A stretch of 64,000 nucleotides of DNA from Candidatus Korarchaeum sp. (GTDB lineage Archaea; Korarchaeota; Korarchaeia; Korarchaeales; Korarchaeaceae), in NCBI GenBank assembly GCA_038888615.1, contig JAWAID010000001.1:372001-436000 (forward strand). Direction: 5' to 3'. Positions 46,182 to 56,330 of this stretch are shown piece by piece. Below the pieces are notes generated by a model, which was given only the letters and a program-made list of their open reading frames with translations, was not told the origin of the DNA and searched no databases. A program made the position numbers and the translations under genes. Within the stretch, counting starts at the first letter, position 1; every line of letters begins with the position of its first letter.

Positions 46182-46854
46182 CTTCTTTTTAAGAGATCTT
46201 CAAGGACTATTTTTATTTTAATATGCTGTTTTAATCCTCATACCTACATGGTAACTGGGAAATACCAGAAAATTAATACTGAATTAGACCAGCCATCAGT
46301 CTTTACAAAACCTCAATGGAAAAGCCAATGATTTTAATATTAATGAATGAGTTCCCGAGCTTAGAGTTAAAAAATCTCTGGGTTTGAGCGAGTCACTCAC
46401 GAAGATCATAAGTCGGTTAAAGTTAATTTTCTAAGTTTAAAAGGGAAAAGGCTTCTAAATGTGATGTGAGAGCTGATAACGTCAGTTATGTGAAAATAAA
46501 ACTGCTCAGCTCTATTCAGCTATTAAACAGCAGGAGACAGTTATGTACCTTCGCCTCTGTCACGGGCCTTCTGGCACATCCTTCCTGTTCGGGACAACCT
46601 CAACCCAGGCTTCCGCTTCATGGCCGCGTGGGAAATCCGGTATCCTGAGCTGCGCTTATGCATACCCAATCGGTCCCTTGGATGATGCGATCCCTTAGCC
46701 CTGAAATCTCATCCCTAGTAAGTTTTATGGTTTGATACGGTCCCCATGGACCTCCGTGAAATCTGAAGCGATGCATGAGGCACAGCCCGAACATGGCGTA
46801 TGAGAGCTCAGTCTGAAGAACCGGGAATCTTCACAGCTTGGCCATGGGGAGATG
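46182..46854. other. Region between convergent ATPase gene clusters
   Basis: About 670 bases. The left part (46184-46470) is AT-rich, with T-runs at 46184-46190 and 46206-46220 that may terminate atpK transcription. The right part holds the possible remnant at 46560-46794. No RNA gene is evident. Confidence 0.5.
46560..46794 (-). pseudogene. Possible frameshifted gene remnant
   Basis: An ATG at 46794 opens 58 codons (FGLCLMHRFRFHGGPWGPYQT...) ending in TGA at 46618; the overlapping frame continues as HEAEAWVEVVPNRKDVPEG to 46560. The two parts read like one protein interrupted by a frameshift, and the base composition is more like coding DNA than the AT-rich flank. I do not recognise the family. 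May be noise. Confidence 0.3.
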
Positions 46855-47892
46855 TCAAACCTCCCGAGGTGTTAGTAACTGATAGAGAAGTTCCTTGGAG
46901 ACCCCACTCATCCTCCCGAATAATACAGTCCTCAAGCTCTGAGATTCCCACTCCGATGAGATCATATAGGAAACGATGTAAGCCTCACTCATCGGACTCC
47001 TCAGGGAGATCCTAAGAGCCTCTACGTAAGCTCTCTTAGAGACGGAGTGCTCTATCACCCATGGCTCCCCCACTTCACTCAAGGAGTCCCTGACCTCCAA
47101 GGAGACGGTTCTGTAGGGAGCGGTGTTTATCAACCTATCTAATAGCTCGTGTAGATCCCTAGAGGATCCAAATACGTCAAGCAATTTCCTAAAGGGGGAT
47201 CTTGAAAGGATTTTAATAACGATATCATCACTGATTCGGAGGTATTTTGCCTTGAGTAGCGTTCCCAGGAGTATGTTCTCGAGGTAGGAGCTGATTATCT
47301 CATATATGGGTTCGTTTCTCCTCCCCTCAACGGTCTCGAGGAGTAGGTCGATGTAAACCCTCGTTAATATAAGATCTAGCTCAGAGGGATCCCTCCTATC
47401 GCTTGAAAGCCAATTAGCTATTCCCGATGAGATTCTCCTATCCTCTATGACCTCTATTATATCATCTAACCTCTCTATCTTCGATAGTTTCGCGGTATCC
47501 TGAAGGTAGCCCTCATGGGGGAGTAAACTAACTCTCTCCAGACCTCTTCCGAAGAGTCTCGAGAAGACTATCCTCCTTATGTTTTCAAGATCGTATTTGC
47601 TCATGTATGTCCTCAAGATAGTCTCCATAGGGGAAGCTCTGGATATTGAGATTAACTTGTTCGCTCTGATGAAGTTGACCCTCATCGTGGCCTCATCTAT
47701 CTTAATGGGATCTGAGAGGTCCTCCGGTTTCTCGAAGAAACCTCCATAGAGGGTCTGAGATATCTTATCGAATAGGATCCTATTGTCGTCTATGAAGACC
47801 CAAGATCTCATCTCAGATGGATCGATCAAGTGAGAAGAAAGTCCATGTGTTCTCACTATAAGATATTTGATCTTAGCGTTCCTTAACATCAC
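46855..47892 (-). CDS. atpC: A-type ATP synthase subunit C
   Basis: 345 residues, alpha-helical, matching the V-type C/d subunit that couples the central stalk to the rotor ring. TILRTYMSKYDLENIRRIV and SYLENILLGTLLKAKYLR are family-like helical repeats. Last gene of the minus-strand unit, overlapping atpD by four bases. Assignment rests on context plus helical pattern, so slightly less sure than A or B. Confidence 0.85.
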   Translation of the reverse strand: MMLRNAKIKYLIVRTHGLSSHLIDPSEMRSWVFIDDNRILFDKISQTLYGGFFEKPEDLSDPIKIDEATMRVNFIRANKLISISRASPMETILRTYMSKYDLENIRRIVFSRLFGRGLERVSLLPHEGYLQDTAKLSKIERLDDIIEVIEDRRISSGIANWLSSDRRDPSELDLILTRVYIDLLLETVEGRRNEPIYEIISSYLENILLGTLLKAKYLRISDDIVIKILSRSPFRKLLDVFGSSRDLHELLDRLINTAPYRTVSLEVRDSLSEVGEPWVIEHSVSKRAYVEALRISLRSPMSEAYIVSYMISSEWESQSLRTVLFGRMSGVSKELLYQLLTPREV

Positions 47893-48506
47893 TCCCCCCT
47901 CTTTATCTGCCTGTACTTCTTCACCATTAGGAACTCCTCCAGGGATTCCTCGTCCAGCATCTCCTCTATGTAACTTATCGCTGCCTCATGATCGGGAATC
48001 ACTATCTTCTCCAGAGCGTTCACCTTCCTCATCGTATCAGCTAGAGCCGCAGCTAGTCTCTCGAACTTAGCCTCAGAATTAACTAGGGGCATCATCTCCC
48101 TTATGACATCTGCGAACTTCCTAGCTGCCGCTATGACCACAGCGTTGAGGGACGGTGAAACAGCCAGATTAAATCCTATCACCCTGATCTCAGGAACCTC
48201 GACACCTATCACGCTCCTAACCCTCATCTCCGTCAGCAGGGGTGTCGTCAATAGGGCTGCCTTCCTGATCTCCTCAGGTCCCGCTGCGGAGTAAGCTAAC
48301 TTGAGCAGCGTGTAGGCTTCCTCCAGTTTCCCCTCGATTTCACTCCTCCTCTTCAGATCTGGAATAAGGGACTGACTCTCCTTGACAAGCTGGTCTCTCT
48401 TCATCTTCAGAGCTTCCACTCCGGACTTGAGGAGCCTCAGTCTCTCTCTCAGCCTTATGAGGAAACCTTTGGTGGGGAGGACTCTCCCCACTGACCTGAA
48501 GCTCAT
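47889..48506 (-). CDS. atpD: A-type ATP synthase subunit D
   Basis: 205 residues; central rotor shaft. The N-terminal PTKGFLIRLRERLRLLKSGVEAL and C-terminal VNALEKIVIPDHEAAISYIEEML helices pair as an antiparallel coiled coil and are highly characteristic. ATG follows GGTGATCCG. Confidence 0.94.
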   Translation of the reverse strand: MSFRSVGRVLPTKGFLIRLRERLRLLKSGVEALKMKRDQLVKESQSLIPDLKRRSEIEGKLEEAYTLLKLAYSAAGPEEIRKAALLTTPLLTEMRVRSVIGVEVPEIRVIGFNLAVSPSLNAVVIAAARKFADVIREMMPLVNSEAKFERLAAALADTMRKVNALEKIVIPDHEAAISYIEEMLDEESLEEFLMVKKYRQIKRGE

Positions 48507-48510
48507 CGGA

Positions 48511-49908
48511 TCACCTTTCGACCAGTAACCTCCTCCTCGGGTGATACTTGCTCAAGGTCCTCTCACTGATCCTTGTGAGCTCGGATTCGGGGAGCACCGC
48601 TAGTATGTCCCAGGCTATGTTCAGGGTCTCCTCTATGGTCCTCCTCTCCTTGAACCCCTGAGCAACGAACTCCCTCTCGAACCTTCTAGCGAACTCCAAG
48701 TAAAGCCTCTCCCTCTGGCTTAACCCCGCTTCCCCTACTATCTGAACGAGCTCCCTAGCCTTAGTCCCTTGACTGTAAGCAGCGTAGAGCTGATCCGAAA
48801 CCTCCTTATGATCTTCTCTAGTCTTTCCGGGACCTATCCCATCCTTCATCAACCTGCTTAGACTCGGAAGCACGTTTATGGGCGGGTATATCCCCCTGTT
48901 ATGAAGATCCAGGTCTAGGAAGATCTGACCCTCAGTTATGTATCCCGTAAGGTCGGGTATGGGATGAGTCAAATCCCCTCCTGGCATGGTCAGTATAGGC
49001 ATGAAGGTGATGGAGCCCGGTTTTCCTATTATCCTGCCGGCCCTCTCGTATATACTCGCCAAGTCGCTGTACATGTAGCCGGGATATCCCTTCCTGCTTG
49101 GGACTTCCTCTCTAGCGGAGCTCAGCTCACGGAGGGCCTCACAGTAGTTGGTCATGTCGGTCACTATCACTAGGACATCCATCCCCAGCTCAAAGGCGAG
49201 GTACTCAGCTACCGTTAATGCGACCCTAGGTGTGGTTATCCTCTCTATCACCGGATCGTTCGCGAGGTTCAGGAAAAGCACGGATCTACTTAAAGCTCCG
49301 AACTCCTCGAACTGCCTTCTGAAGAAGAGAACGTCATCGTATTTCAACCCAACTGCTGCGAAGACTATGGAGAACTTCTCCTCCCTACCGAGCACCACAG
49401 CTTGCCTAGATATCTGAGCTGCGACCTCGTTATGGGGTAGCCCCGATTCGGAGAAGATGGGTAGCTTCTGTCCCCTAACTAAGCTTAACATACCATCTAT
49501 AGCTGAGATCCCAGTTTCTATGAACTCATCTGGGTAATCCCTCTTAACAGGGTTTATCGGAGCGCCGTTTATGTCCCTGAACTCCTCCGCTCTGATACCA
49601 GGGCCTCCATCTATGGGCTCACCGGCTCCGTTGAAGACCCTACCCAATACCTCATCGGATACGGGTATCTTCAGGGTAGAGCCCGTGAACTTGACTATGG
49701 CATTAGAATCCAACCCCTCAGTGTCCCCTAGTACCTGTATCACTACTTTGTCCCTACCGGCCTCGAGCACTTGGCCTAGCCACTCCCTCCCGTCCTCGGA
49801 GTATATCCTGACTACCTCCTCGTAAGCTACGCCGGGGACTCCCCTCATTATGACTAGGGGCCCCTTCACCTGATCTATACCCCTGAACGCTAAACCCTGA
49901 ATGGACAT
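48511..49908 (-). CDS. atpB: A-type ATP synthase subunit B
   Basis: 465 residues; regulatory nucleotide-binding subunit alternating with [15 protein letters not shown] and [23 protein letters not shown] are signatures; the P-loop of catalytic subunits is absent, as expected for B. ATG follows GGAGGTGAGG. Confidence 0.97.
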   Translation of the reverse strand: MSIQGLAFRGIDQVKGPLVIMRGVPGVAYEEVVRIYSEDGREWLGQVLEAGRDKVVIQVLGDTEGLDSNAIVKFTGSTLKIPVSDEVLGRVFNGAGEPIDGGPGIRAEEFRDINGAPINPVKRDYPDEFIETGISAIDGMLSLVRGQKLPIFSESGLPHNEVAAQISRQAVVLGREEKFSIVFAAVGLKYDDVLFFRRQFEEFGALSRSVLFLNLANDPVIERITTPRVALTVAEYLAFELGMDVLVIVTDMTNYCEALRELSSAREEVPSRKGYPGYMYSDLASIYERAGRIIGKPGSITFMPILTMPGGDLTHPIPDLTGYITEGQIFLDLDLHNRGIYPPINVLPSLSRLMKDGIGPGKTREDHKEVSDQLYAAYSQGTKARELVQIVGEAGLSQRERLYLEFARRFEREFVAQGFKERRTIEETLNIAWDILAVLPESELTRISERTLSKYHPRRRLLVER

Positions 49909-51695
49909 TACCTCACCTCCGCTAGGAGCGATGATATCTCAGCCTCAAGCTGGGAAATAGCTCCTTTTACAGCCTCCTCGAATTCCTCCTCGGGGACGAA
50001 TTTGAGCCTCCTAAGGAGACCCAGGGATCTCATCTCAGCCACCTTTGACATGGGGACGCCCGCTTCTATCAAGGGCTTAGCTCTATCGTAGAACTCCAGT
50101 AAGGTCCTCAGAAGTAAAGCTTGCTTTTTCGGGGAGCAGTAAGTATCGACCTCATGATAAGCGCTCTGGACCAGGAATCCTTCCTTTATCAACTCAGCCG
50201 ATAGGAGAACGAGCCTGTTCTCATCGGATAGAGCTGCTTCTCCAACGACCCTCGCTACCTCCTCCAAACTCGATGCGGACTGAAGTACGGACATCGCTCT
50301 CTCCCTGTAGTCGATCATATCATGCCCAGTCGTGTTGATCCACCAGTTCCTCAGGCCTGAAGTGTATTTAGAGAAACTTCTAAGCCAATTTATGGATGGG
50401 AAGTGCCTTCTGAAGGCGAGGTCCTTATCGAGAGCCCAGAACGCGCCCACGTACCTCATCGTGTGCTGAGTAACTGGCTCATTCAGGTCTCCTCCGGAGG
50501 GGCTCACGGCTCCTATCACGGCGACGGATCCGATCTCATCCCTGTTACCACTTACCTTAACTCTACCAGCTCTCTCGTAGAACGATGCTACGAAGTCAGG
50601 AAGGTAGGCTGGGAACCCCTTTTCAGAGGGTATCTCCTCGAGTCTAGAGCTCAGCTCCCTAAGGGCCTCAGCCCACCTCGATGTGGAGTCCGCTGTCAGC
50701 ACTACGTGAAGCCCCATGTCCCTGTAATACTCAGCGTAAGTTATCCCAATGAATATACTGGCTTCCCTCGCGGGAACGGGCATATTACTTGTGTTAGCTA
50801 TCAAAACGCTCCTCTCAAGGAGAGGTCTGCCTGTCTTCGGATCTACTAGCTTTGGGAACGTATGAAGGAGATCCGTCATTTCATTACCTCTCTCCCCACA
50901 TCCTACATAGACCACAACATCAGCATCAGCCCACTTAGATATCTGATGAAGAGTAACGGTCTTCCCGGTCCCAAAACCTCCGGGAACGGCCGACGTCCCT
51001 CCCTTAACTATCGGGAAGAATGTATCTATGACCCTCTGACCCGTGACCAAGAGTTCACTAGGATCGAGCTTCTCCCTGAAGGGTCTAGGGTTCCTCACAG
51101 GCCACTTATGATACATCCTAAGGTGTTCCCTTCCTCCTACATGCTCCACAACTACAATTGGCTCTTCCACAGTGTACTCTCCCTCCGGATAGGTTTCCAG
51201 TACCCTAGCCCTGCTGATGTACGGTGGGACCATTATCTTGTGATCGATGGGCCCTTCCCTGACCCTCCCTAAGACGTCGCCTGAGTGAACTAGATCACCC
51301 GACTTGACCTCAGGGACCCAGTGCCACTTCCTGTGCCTAGGTAGCGTAGGGGACTTGATCCCCCTGGTGATGAAGGGACCACCGGCCTTCTCAGCTATCA
51401 CCTCAAGCGGTCTTCCGAGCCCATCTAAAACCTGTCCGAGAAGCCCAGGTCCAAGCTCCGCTGAGAGAGGTTCCCCTGTTCTCTCCACGGGTTCTCCAGC
51501 TCTCACCCCACCAGTGGGCTCGTAAACTTGTACGATGGCCCTATCCCCTTCTATCCTCACGATCTCCCCTATGAGCCTCTCCTCTCCGACGTAGACCACT
51601 TCCCTTATCTTAGAGCCCCTCATCCCCTCGGCGATGACTACTGGTCCCTTTACGTGAACTATAACTCCTCTCCCGATGTAAGCTTGTTCAAGCAT
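49908..51695 (-). CDS. atpA: A-type ATP synthase subunit A (catalytic)
   Basis: 595 residues. Walker [14 protein letters not shown] at about 238, [33 protein letters not shown] and the catalytic insertion typical of V/A-type A subunits. The beta-barrel N-domain begins [14 protein letters not shown]. Hydrolyses or makes ATP at the interface with B. Confidence 0.98.
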   Translation of the reverse strand: MLEQAYIGRGVIVHVKGPVVIAEGMRGSKIREVVYVGEERLIGEIVRIEGDRAIVQVYEPTGGVRAGEPVERTGEPLSAELGPGLLGQVLDGLGRPLEVIAEKAGGPFITRGIKSPTLPRHRKWHWVPEVKSGDLVHSGDVLGRVREGPIDHKIMVPPYISRARVLETYPEGEYTVEEPIVVVEHVGGREHLRMYHKWPVRNPRPFREKLDPSELLVTGQRVIDTFFPIVKGGTSAVPGGFGTGKTVTLHQISKWADADVVVYVGCGERGNEMTDLLHTFPKLVDPKTGRPLLERSVLIANTSNMPVPAREASIFIGITYAEYYRDMGLHVVLTADSTSRWAEALRELSSRLEEIPSEKGFPAYLPDFVASFYERAGRVKVSGNRDEIGSVAVIGAVSPSGGDLNEPVTQHTMRYVGAFWALDKDLAFRRHFPSINWLRSFSKYTSGLRNWWINTTGHDMIDYRERAMSVLQSASSLEEVARVVGEAALSDENRLVLLSAELIKEGFLVQSAYHEVDTYCSPKKQALLLRTLLEFYDRAKPLIEAGVPMSKVAEMRSLGLLRRLKFVPEEEFEEAVKGAISQLEAEISSLLAEVR

Positions 51696-52328
51696 CTAAA
51701 TCCCCCCGAAAATCCTCTCGACTAGGTGGGACATCTTACTCTCCACGTAGTTCCTGAGCCTTCCGTCGAAAGTATTGTAGTACCTCCTCTCATCCCTCGA
51801 GTCCTTCACGACGACACCACCGATTATAGGCAAGCCCCTAGGGTCGACCCTAGCTCTAATACCCTCTCCCTCTAACTCCTCAGAGATCTCCAGGAGGATC
51901 TCCCTATCTTTCTCCCTACCGACTAAGTAGACCTCCTTATCTCCCAGAGCTCTAATACCCTCGATGCAATACCTCCTCAGTAACTCACGGTAGTTGAACG
52001 AGGGATCATCCCCATCAGCTATCCTCTGAAGCCTCTCCTGTACCAATCTAATTAAGCTCTCCACTACCTCCCTCTTCGCCCTCAATACGATCTGATTCGC
52101 CTCAACCTCCGCAGCGCTCCTTCTCCTAGTGATCTCATCCCTAATCTCCCTCTCCAGTTTCTCCCTCCTGCTCTTGATTATCTGCTCAGCTTCCTTCTTA
52201 GCGGATTCCAATATCTCATTAGCCCTCCTCTGAGCCTCCTTGATTACGGCTTCAGCTCTGTCCTCTGCTATCTTTAATATCGCCCTAACTATCGCCTCTG
52301 AGTCCTTAGCCTCGACGAGCTCACTCAC
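51696..52328 (-). CDS. atpE: A-type ATP synthase subunit E (peripheral stalk)
   Basis: 210 residues. Long charged N-terminal helix (ILKIAEDRAEAVIKEAQRR and onward to about 100) followed by a globular end with GLPIIGGVVVKDSRDE. GTG start overlaps the atpH 3' end by eight bases. Confidence 0.92.
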   Translation of the reverse strand: MSELVEAKDSEAIVRAILKIAEDRAEAVIKEAQRRANEILESAKKEAEQIIKSRREKLEREIRDEITRRRSAAEVEANQIVLRAKREVVESLIRLVQERLQRIADGDDPSFNYRELLRRYCIEGIRALGDKEVYLVGREKDREILLEISEELEGEGIRARVDPRGLPIIGGVVVKDSRDERRYYNTFDGRLRNYVESKMSHLVERIFGGI

Positions 52329-52617
52329 CGAGGACCACCTCCCTAACTATCCCATCGATCATACTCTCTATCCTCCTAATAGCGCTCTTTTTCAACTCAT
52401 CAGCCTTCTTAGTAGCCTCCATGAGGATCCTCTCCTCCTCGACATCCAGTTCACGCATTAAGGCTGCTTCTAGAGGCATGTTCTTAGCTTCCTCAATTAT
52501 ACGTCTCGCTTCATCCTCTGCAAGCTCAATTATCCTTTTTGCTTCAGTTTCAGCGTTCTCAATTATCCTACTAGCTTCCTTCTCAGCTTCTATTATCGCT
52601 TCAACGAGCCTAGGCAT
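52321..52617 (-). CDS. atpH: A-type ATP synthase subunit H (peripheral stalk)
   Basis: 98 residues, essentially one coiled coil (IIEAEKEASRIIENAETEAKR...). Pairs with subunit E in the right-handed peripheral stalk. Short size and low complexity make family matching weak, but its place between F and E is convincing. Confidence 0.82.
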   Translation of the reverse strand: MPRLVEAIIEAEKEASRIIENAETEAKRIIELAEDEARRIIEEAKNMPLEAALMRELDVEEERILMEATKKADELKKSAIRRIESMIDGIVREVVLGE

Positions 52618-52627
52618 GACACCACCC

Positions 52628-52972
52628 CTAGAACTTCAACTCCTCGGTACCAAGGGCTCTAGCCAGAAGAGAAGATAATTCCCTCAACCTGATTCCTCTA
52701 GAACCATCCATATCAGGGACAATGGCAAAAACAGGTCTAACTTTTCCCCTTCTTAATAGATCCTCTCTATAATCTCTTATCTCCTCGGCAACCCTCTCGT
52801 TCACGAAAACAACGTGAGGGAGCTCACCTTCATTCTCCCTGAAGAATCTAACAAGAGCACTTCTTCCCTTTAGAACTTTGGCAGAGATGCCTATCATCTC
52901 AAATCCTAGAGCTAAAATTTCATCGTCAGTTACTGCGATCGGTGAGCTGGATATCTTCCCTCTCTCGCTCAT
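52628..52972 (-). CDS. atpF: A-type ATP synthase subunit F
   Basis: 114 residues from ATG 52972; the frame extends 19 codons further but would cross the promoter. Rossmann-like fold: SSSPIAVTDDEILALGFEMIG at the start and VVFVNERVAEEIRDY; the C-terminal helix sits in the D-F central stalk. First gene of the F-H-E-A-B-D-C unit; this order differs from the H-I-K-E-C-F-A-B-D order common in euryarchaea. Confidence 0.9.
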   Translation of the reverse strand: MSERGKISSSPIAVTDDEILALGFEMIGISAKVLKGRSALVRFFRENEGELPHVVFVNERVAEEIRDYREDLLRRGKVRPVFAIVPDMDGSRGIRLRELSSLLARALGTEELKF

Positions 52973-53000
52973 TAACTGCACCAACTCATGACGGTGAGAA

Positions 53001-53010
53001 AAATATAAAA
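53001..53010. promoter_or_regulatory. Shared TATA box, atp operon and tRNA-Leu
   Basis: AAATATAAAA on the plus strand is centred about 29 bases before tRNA-Leu and, read as TTTTATATTT, about 33 bases before the atpF ATG. One box apparently serves both. Confidence 0.6.
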
Positions 53011-53033
53011 ATCCTTCCCCGTAGAGCAACCAG

Positions 53034-53118
53034 GCGGGGGTGGCCGAGCCAGGACAAAGGCGGCGGACTTAAGATCCGCTCCCTTAGGGGTTCGTGGGTT
53101 CAAATCCCACCCCCCGCA
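53034..53118 (+). tRNA. tRNA-Leu (TAA)
   Basis: 85 bases, type II with a long variable arm (CTCCCTTAGGGGTTCG). Acceptor GCGGGGG/CCCCCGC, anticodon stem GCGGA/TCCGC around CTTAAGA, anticodon TAA, T-loop TTCAAAT, discriminator A. No intron. Decayed integrase-like sequence follows within 60 bases. Confidence 0.95.
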
Positions 53119-53176
53119 TTAATTTACTCTGTAGAGTTATGAAACTCGAACACCGGTTATTAGTTCATTCTCGTCG

Positions 53177-53573
53177 ATGGTTGTGACGAGGCCTGATAGG
53201 GGTAGGACGTGTACGACTAAGGATCGACTGGTTTATGTTTATTTGCCTTTCGAAGTTTGGGAGAGATCTTATTGATTCACTGAGGGAAAGTGGATCTCAT
53301 ACATAGGAAGGAATCTCGGCGGGTCTGAACGCAGATCCGTCTGACGTTGATTTGGTTAAGGCTGTTGGCAGGCAGCTTGAAGCTTAGAGGCTTATGACCC
53401 AGTAAAGTATAGGGGTTGATGGATGGTCCAAGCCTAGAAACTTGCAGAGGCCATAGGATCTGATAGAGGATTTCAGCCGGGAATGCCGTCTCAGAGGAAT
53501 GGTGGAGAAAAGCGTAAGAGAGTACACGCTAATCCCGGAAATATCCGCAAAATTTCTAGAAAAGACGGCTTAA
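53177..53573 (+). pseudogene. Decayed integrase-like gene beside tRNA-Leu
   Basis: Pieces of one protein appear in successive frames: TCTTKDRLVYVYLPFEVW from the ATG at 53177, a frame change to IDSLRESGSH, then AGLNADPSDVDLVKAVG, and after further stops DLIEDFSRECRLRGMV with EKSVREY and ISAKFLEKT at 53457-53571. The last block looks like the N-terminal SAM-like core-binding domain of a tyrosine recombinase (phage-type integrase). The catalytic domain is not seen. The position just after a tRNA gene is a typical integration site. Confidence 0.6.
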
Positions 53574-53702
53574 ACATAAATGATATAAACGTTAATGTTT
53601 TAAGAAATTTCTTCTAGTGAAGCTTTATCCTTCTAACCGACTACGCTAATCAATCGCGGTGGGCGCTCCTTCCCTATCAGCGTAATGTCGTTTTAATACA
53701 GA

Positions 53703-56330
53703 CTAATCCGGGCAATGCACAAACGTCTTATAGAACATTCCCTTGATCGCGTCTACCAACAACAAATAGGAAACAGTCAGCATCGCTAGGAACACAAAGA
53801 ACGATGGAGGCGGGGTTACGAATCCAAAAATGTTGCCTACCGGTGTGAACGGCAGCAGTAGTGCAACAGCGACGATACTTAGACTACTTAAAAGTAGAAA
53901 GTTGCTTGGTTTGCTCTTGTAAAACGGTGTCTTCCTGGTTCTTATAACGAAAATAACTAATGTCTGAGTGCATAGGGATTCGATAAACCACGCTGTTTGG
54001 AATAGTGGCTCCGTAGCTTTAAAAACATATAACATTACAAAGAACGTCATAAAATCGAAGATGGAGCTTACTGGTCCAAAGATAATCATAAATTTCCTTA
54101 TAAAGGAGATGTCCCATCTTCTTGGCCCTTCAACAGCTTCTTGATCAACACTATCGGTTGGTATCGTTAACTCGGATAAGTCGTAAAGAAGGTTGTTCAA
54201 CAGTATCTGTATGGGGCGCATGGGAAGGAAAGGTAGAAAGAGTGATGCGACTGCCACGCTAAGCATGTTGCCGAAATTTGAACTTGTCCCCATCATCACA
54301 TACTTTAGGGTATTTTCGAAAGTTTTCCGTCCTTCTAATACGCCATCATGCAGAACTCTCAAATCCTTCTCGAGGATTATTATGTCCGCAGATTCTTTTG
54401 CGACATCGACCGCGTTATCAACGGAAATACCTACATCCGCCGTCTTCAAAGAAGGCGCATCGTTAATACCATCTCCAAGATAACCAACAACGTGACCATT
54501 ATTCCTTAATGCGCCTATCACTCTATCTTTTTGGACGGGTGTAAGTCTTGCAAAAATGTTCGTTTCTTCTACAACCCTCGCAAGAGCATCATCTTGCATA
54601 TGGACGATTTCGTTTCCCAGAACAACCCCTTTAACTTCAAATCCCAATTGCTCGCAGGTTTTCCTCGTAACAAACTCATTGTCGCCTGTCAGAATCTTTA
54701 ATTCTATTCCTGCTTTTCTTAGCAACTCTAGAGAGCCTTTTGCGGTTTCCTTTGGAGGATCAAGAAATGCCACAAAGCCTAAAAACACCATATTGTTCTC
54801 GTCGTTCACGGAGTAGCTATCCTTCCTTTCTTTGACCAGTTTGTAGGCTACTCCTAGAACCCTATATCCATCGGAGCTCAATTCACGATATTTCTGTTCA
54901 ATTTTATTCAGTAAATCGTCCGTCAAATTATATATCTTACCTTTTAGCTCGTACTGTGAACATACTTTAACAACCTCTTCCGGTGCACCCTTACTGACTA
55001 AAAATTGTTTGCCTTCATGCTCAATAACGACTGAAACTCGTTTACGTGTGAAGTCGAAGGGAATTTCATCCACTTTCTCGTACGCCCGTGCATTAATATC
55101 TTTGACATCTTTATGCCTGAGGATGGCCTCATCAAGTGGGCTTTTCAGCCCAGTTTCATAGTAACTGTTCAAAAAAGAGTATAAAAGCACCTTTTCATCG
55201 TTGTTTCCTTCTATATCCATATGCAGCACAAGCTCTACTTTGTTCTCCGTTAATGTACCAGTTTTATCAGCACATAGTACATTCATGCTCCCAAAGTTCT
55301 GAATAGATGATAAACGTTTTACGATAACGCCTTTTCTCGACATCGCGAGTGCTCCTTCTGAAAGGTTTACAGTCATTATCATTGGTAAGAGTTCAGGTGT
55401 TAAACCTACTGCCAGAGCTACTGCAAAAAGAAGAGACTCCAATACGCCACGCTTGTAAAGTGCGTTTATGAAGAAGACGAATAAAACAAGGAGAAATGTG
55501 ACTTCCATGATCATGAAACCGAATTGTCTAAGCCCTCTCTCAAAATCCGTCATAGGTTCCCTTGCAATAAGTTTTTCGGCTATTTTCCCGTACTCTGTAG
55601 AGTTTCCGGTTTTTACCACGACCGCCGTTGCTGTTCCGCTTACGACTGACGTACCCATAAAAACGTAATTTGACCACTCCGTAATTGTCGTGGTTTTTGT
55701 CTTCAGTGGCGAAGCCGCTTTCTCCACGGGAAAAGCTTCGCCTGTTAATACCGACTGATTAACAAATAAGTCTTTTGCTACGATCAATCGTGCATCTGCA
55801 GGCACAATATCCCCAGCTACAAGATATATTATGTCGCCTGGAACTATTTCAGAAAGCTTAACTTCTTGCTTAACGCCATCCCTCAGCACCGTCGCAGTTG
55901 TGGTGACTTTTTCCCTAAGCATCCCAGCTGCTCTTTCAGCTTTTGATTCCTGATAGAAGTCGAGTGTTACGCTTAGAAATACTATTGAGAATATGATGAG
56001 GACATTTATTGTATCTCCGAAAAAGCCAGAGATCAAGCCCGCGATCAATAATATGATCACTAATGGGTTTCGAAAGTGGAAGATAAAATCAACAATAGCA
56101 GCTCGTCTTCGTTTTTTAGCGGGTTCGTTAAAGCCAAACATTCTTAAGCGTTCTTCTGCCTCCTCGGAAGAAAGCCCGGACAAGGAAGTGTGTAGACGCG
56201 CTAGAAGCTCGTCGGTAGACAAGCTTAAAAGCTCTTCGTCACTCGGTAGAGCCCAACTTTTAATTTCACTTACAGCAAGACTCTTTATGTTCTGTTCGTT
56301 CATTTCTCTCGTTCTCTTCATACCCCTCAT
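53703..56330 (-). CDS. mgtA: Magnesium-transporting P-type ATPase (MgtA/MgtB type)
   Basis: 875 residues. Phosphorylation loop DKTGTLTENKV, actuator SVLTGEAFPVEKA (TGE), nucleotide-domain SKGAPEEVVKVC and hinge GDGINDAPSLKTADVG are present. About ten membrane helices; GLTPELLPMIMTVNLS and PTDSVDQE fit the P3B Mg2+ subgroup. Visibly AT-richer, with many AAA and TTT codons, than the surrounding genes, which suggests transfer. Three nearby ATG codons at the N-terminus compete (56330, 56321, 56303). A TTTAAAATATAT box lies at about 56372-56384. No riboswitch-like leader is evident. Confidence 0.94.
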   Translation of the reverse strand: MRGMKRTREMNEQNIKSLAVSEIKSWALPSDEELLSLSTDELLARLHTSLSGLSSEEAEERLRMFGFNEPAKKRRRAAIVDFIFHFRNPLVIILLIAGLISGFFGDTINVLIIFSIVFLSVTLDFYQESKAERAAGMLREKVTTTATVLRDGVKQEVKLSEIVPGDIIYLVAGDIVPADARLIVAKDLFVNQSVLTGEAFPVEKAASPLKTKTTTITEWSNYVFMGTSVVSGTATAVVVKTGNSTEYGKIAEKLIAREPMTDFERGLRQFGFMIMEVTFLLVLFVFFINALYKRGVLESLLFAVALAVGLTPELLPMIMTVNLSEGALAMSRKGVIVKRLSSIQNFGSMNVLCADKTGTLTENKVELVLHMDIEGNNDEKVLLYSFLNSYYETGLKSPLDEAILRHKDVKDINARAYEKVDEIPFDFTRKRVSVVIEHEGKQFLVSKGAPEEVVKVCSQYELKGKIYNLTDDLLNKIEQKYRELSSDGYRVLGVAYKLVKERKDSYSVNDENNMVFLGFVAFLDPPKETAKGSLELLRKAGIELKILTGDNEFVTRKTCEQLGFEVKGVVLGNEIVHMQDDALARVVEETNIFARLTPVQKDRVIGALRNNGHVVGYLGDGINDAPSLKTADVGISVDNAVDVAKESADIIILEKDLRVLHDGVLEGRKTFENTLKYVMMGTSSNFGNMLSVAVASLFLPFLPMRPIQILLNNLLYDLSELTIPTDSVDQEAVEGPRRWDISFIRKFMIIFGPVSSIFDFMTFFVMLYVFKATEPLFQTAWFIESLCTQTLVIFVIRTRKTPFYKSKPSNFLLLSSLSIVAVALLLPFTPVGNIFGFVTPPPSFFVFLAMLTVSYLLLVDAIKGMFYKTFVHCPD

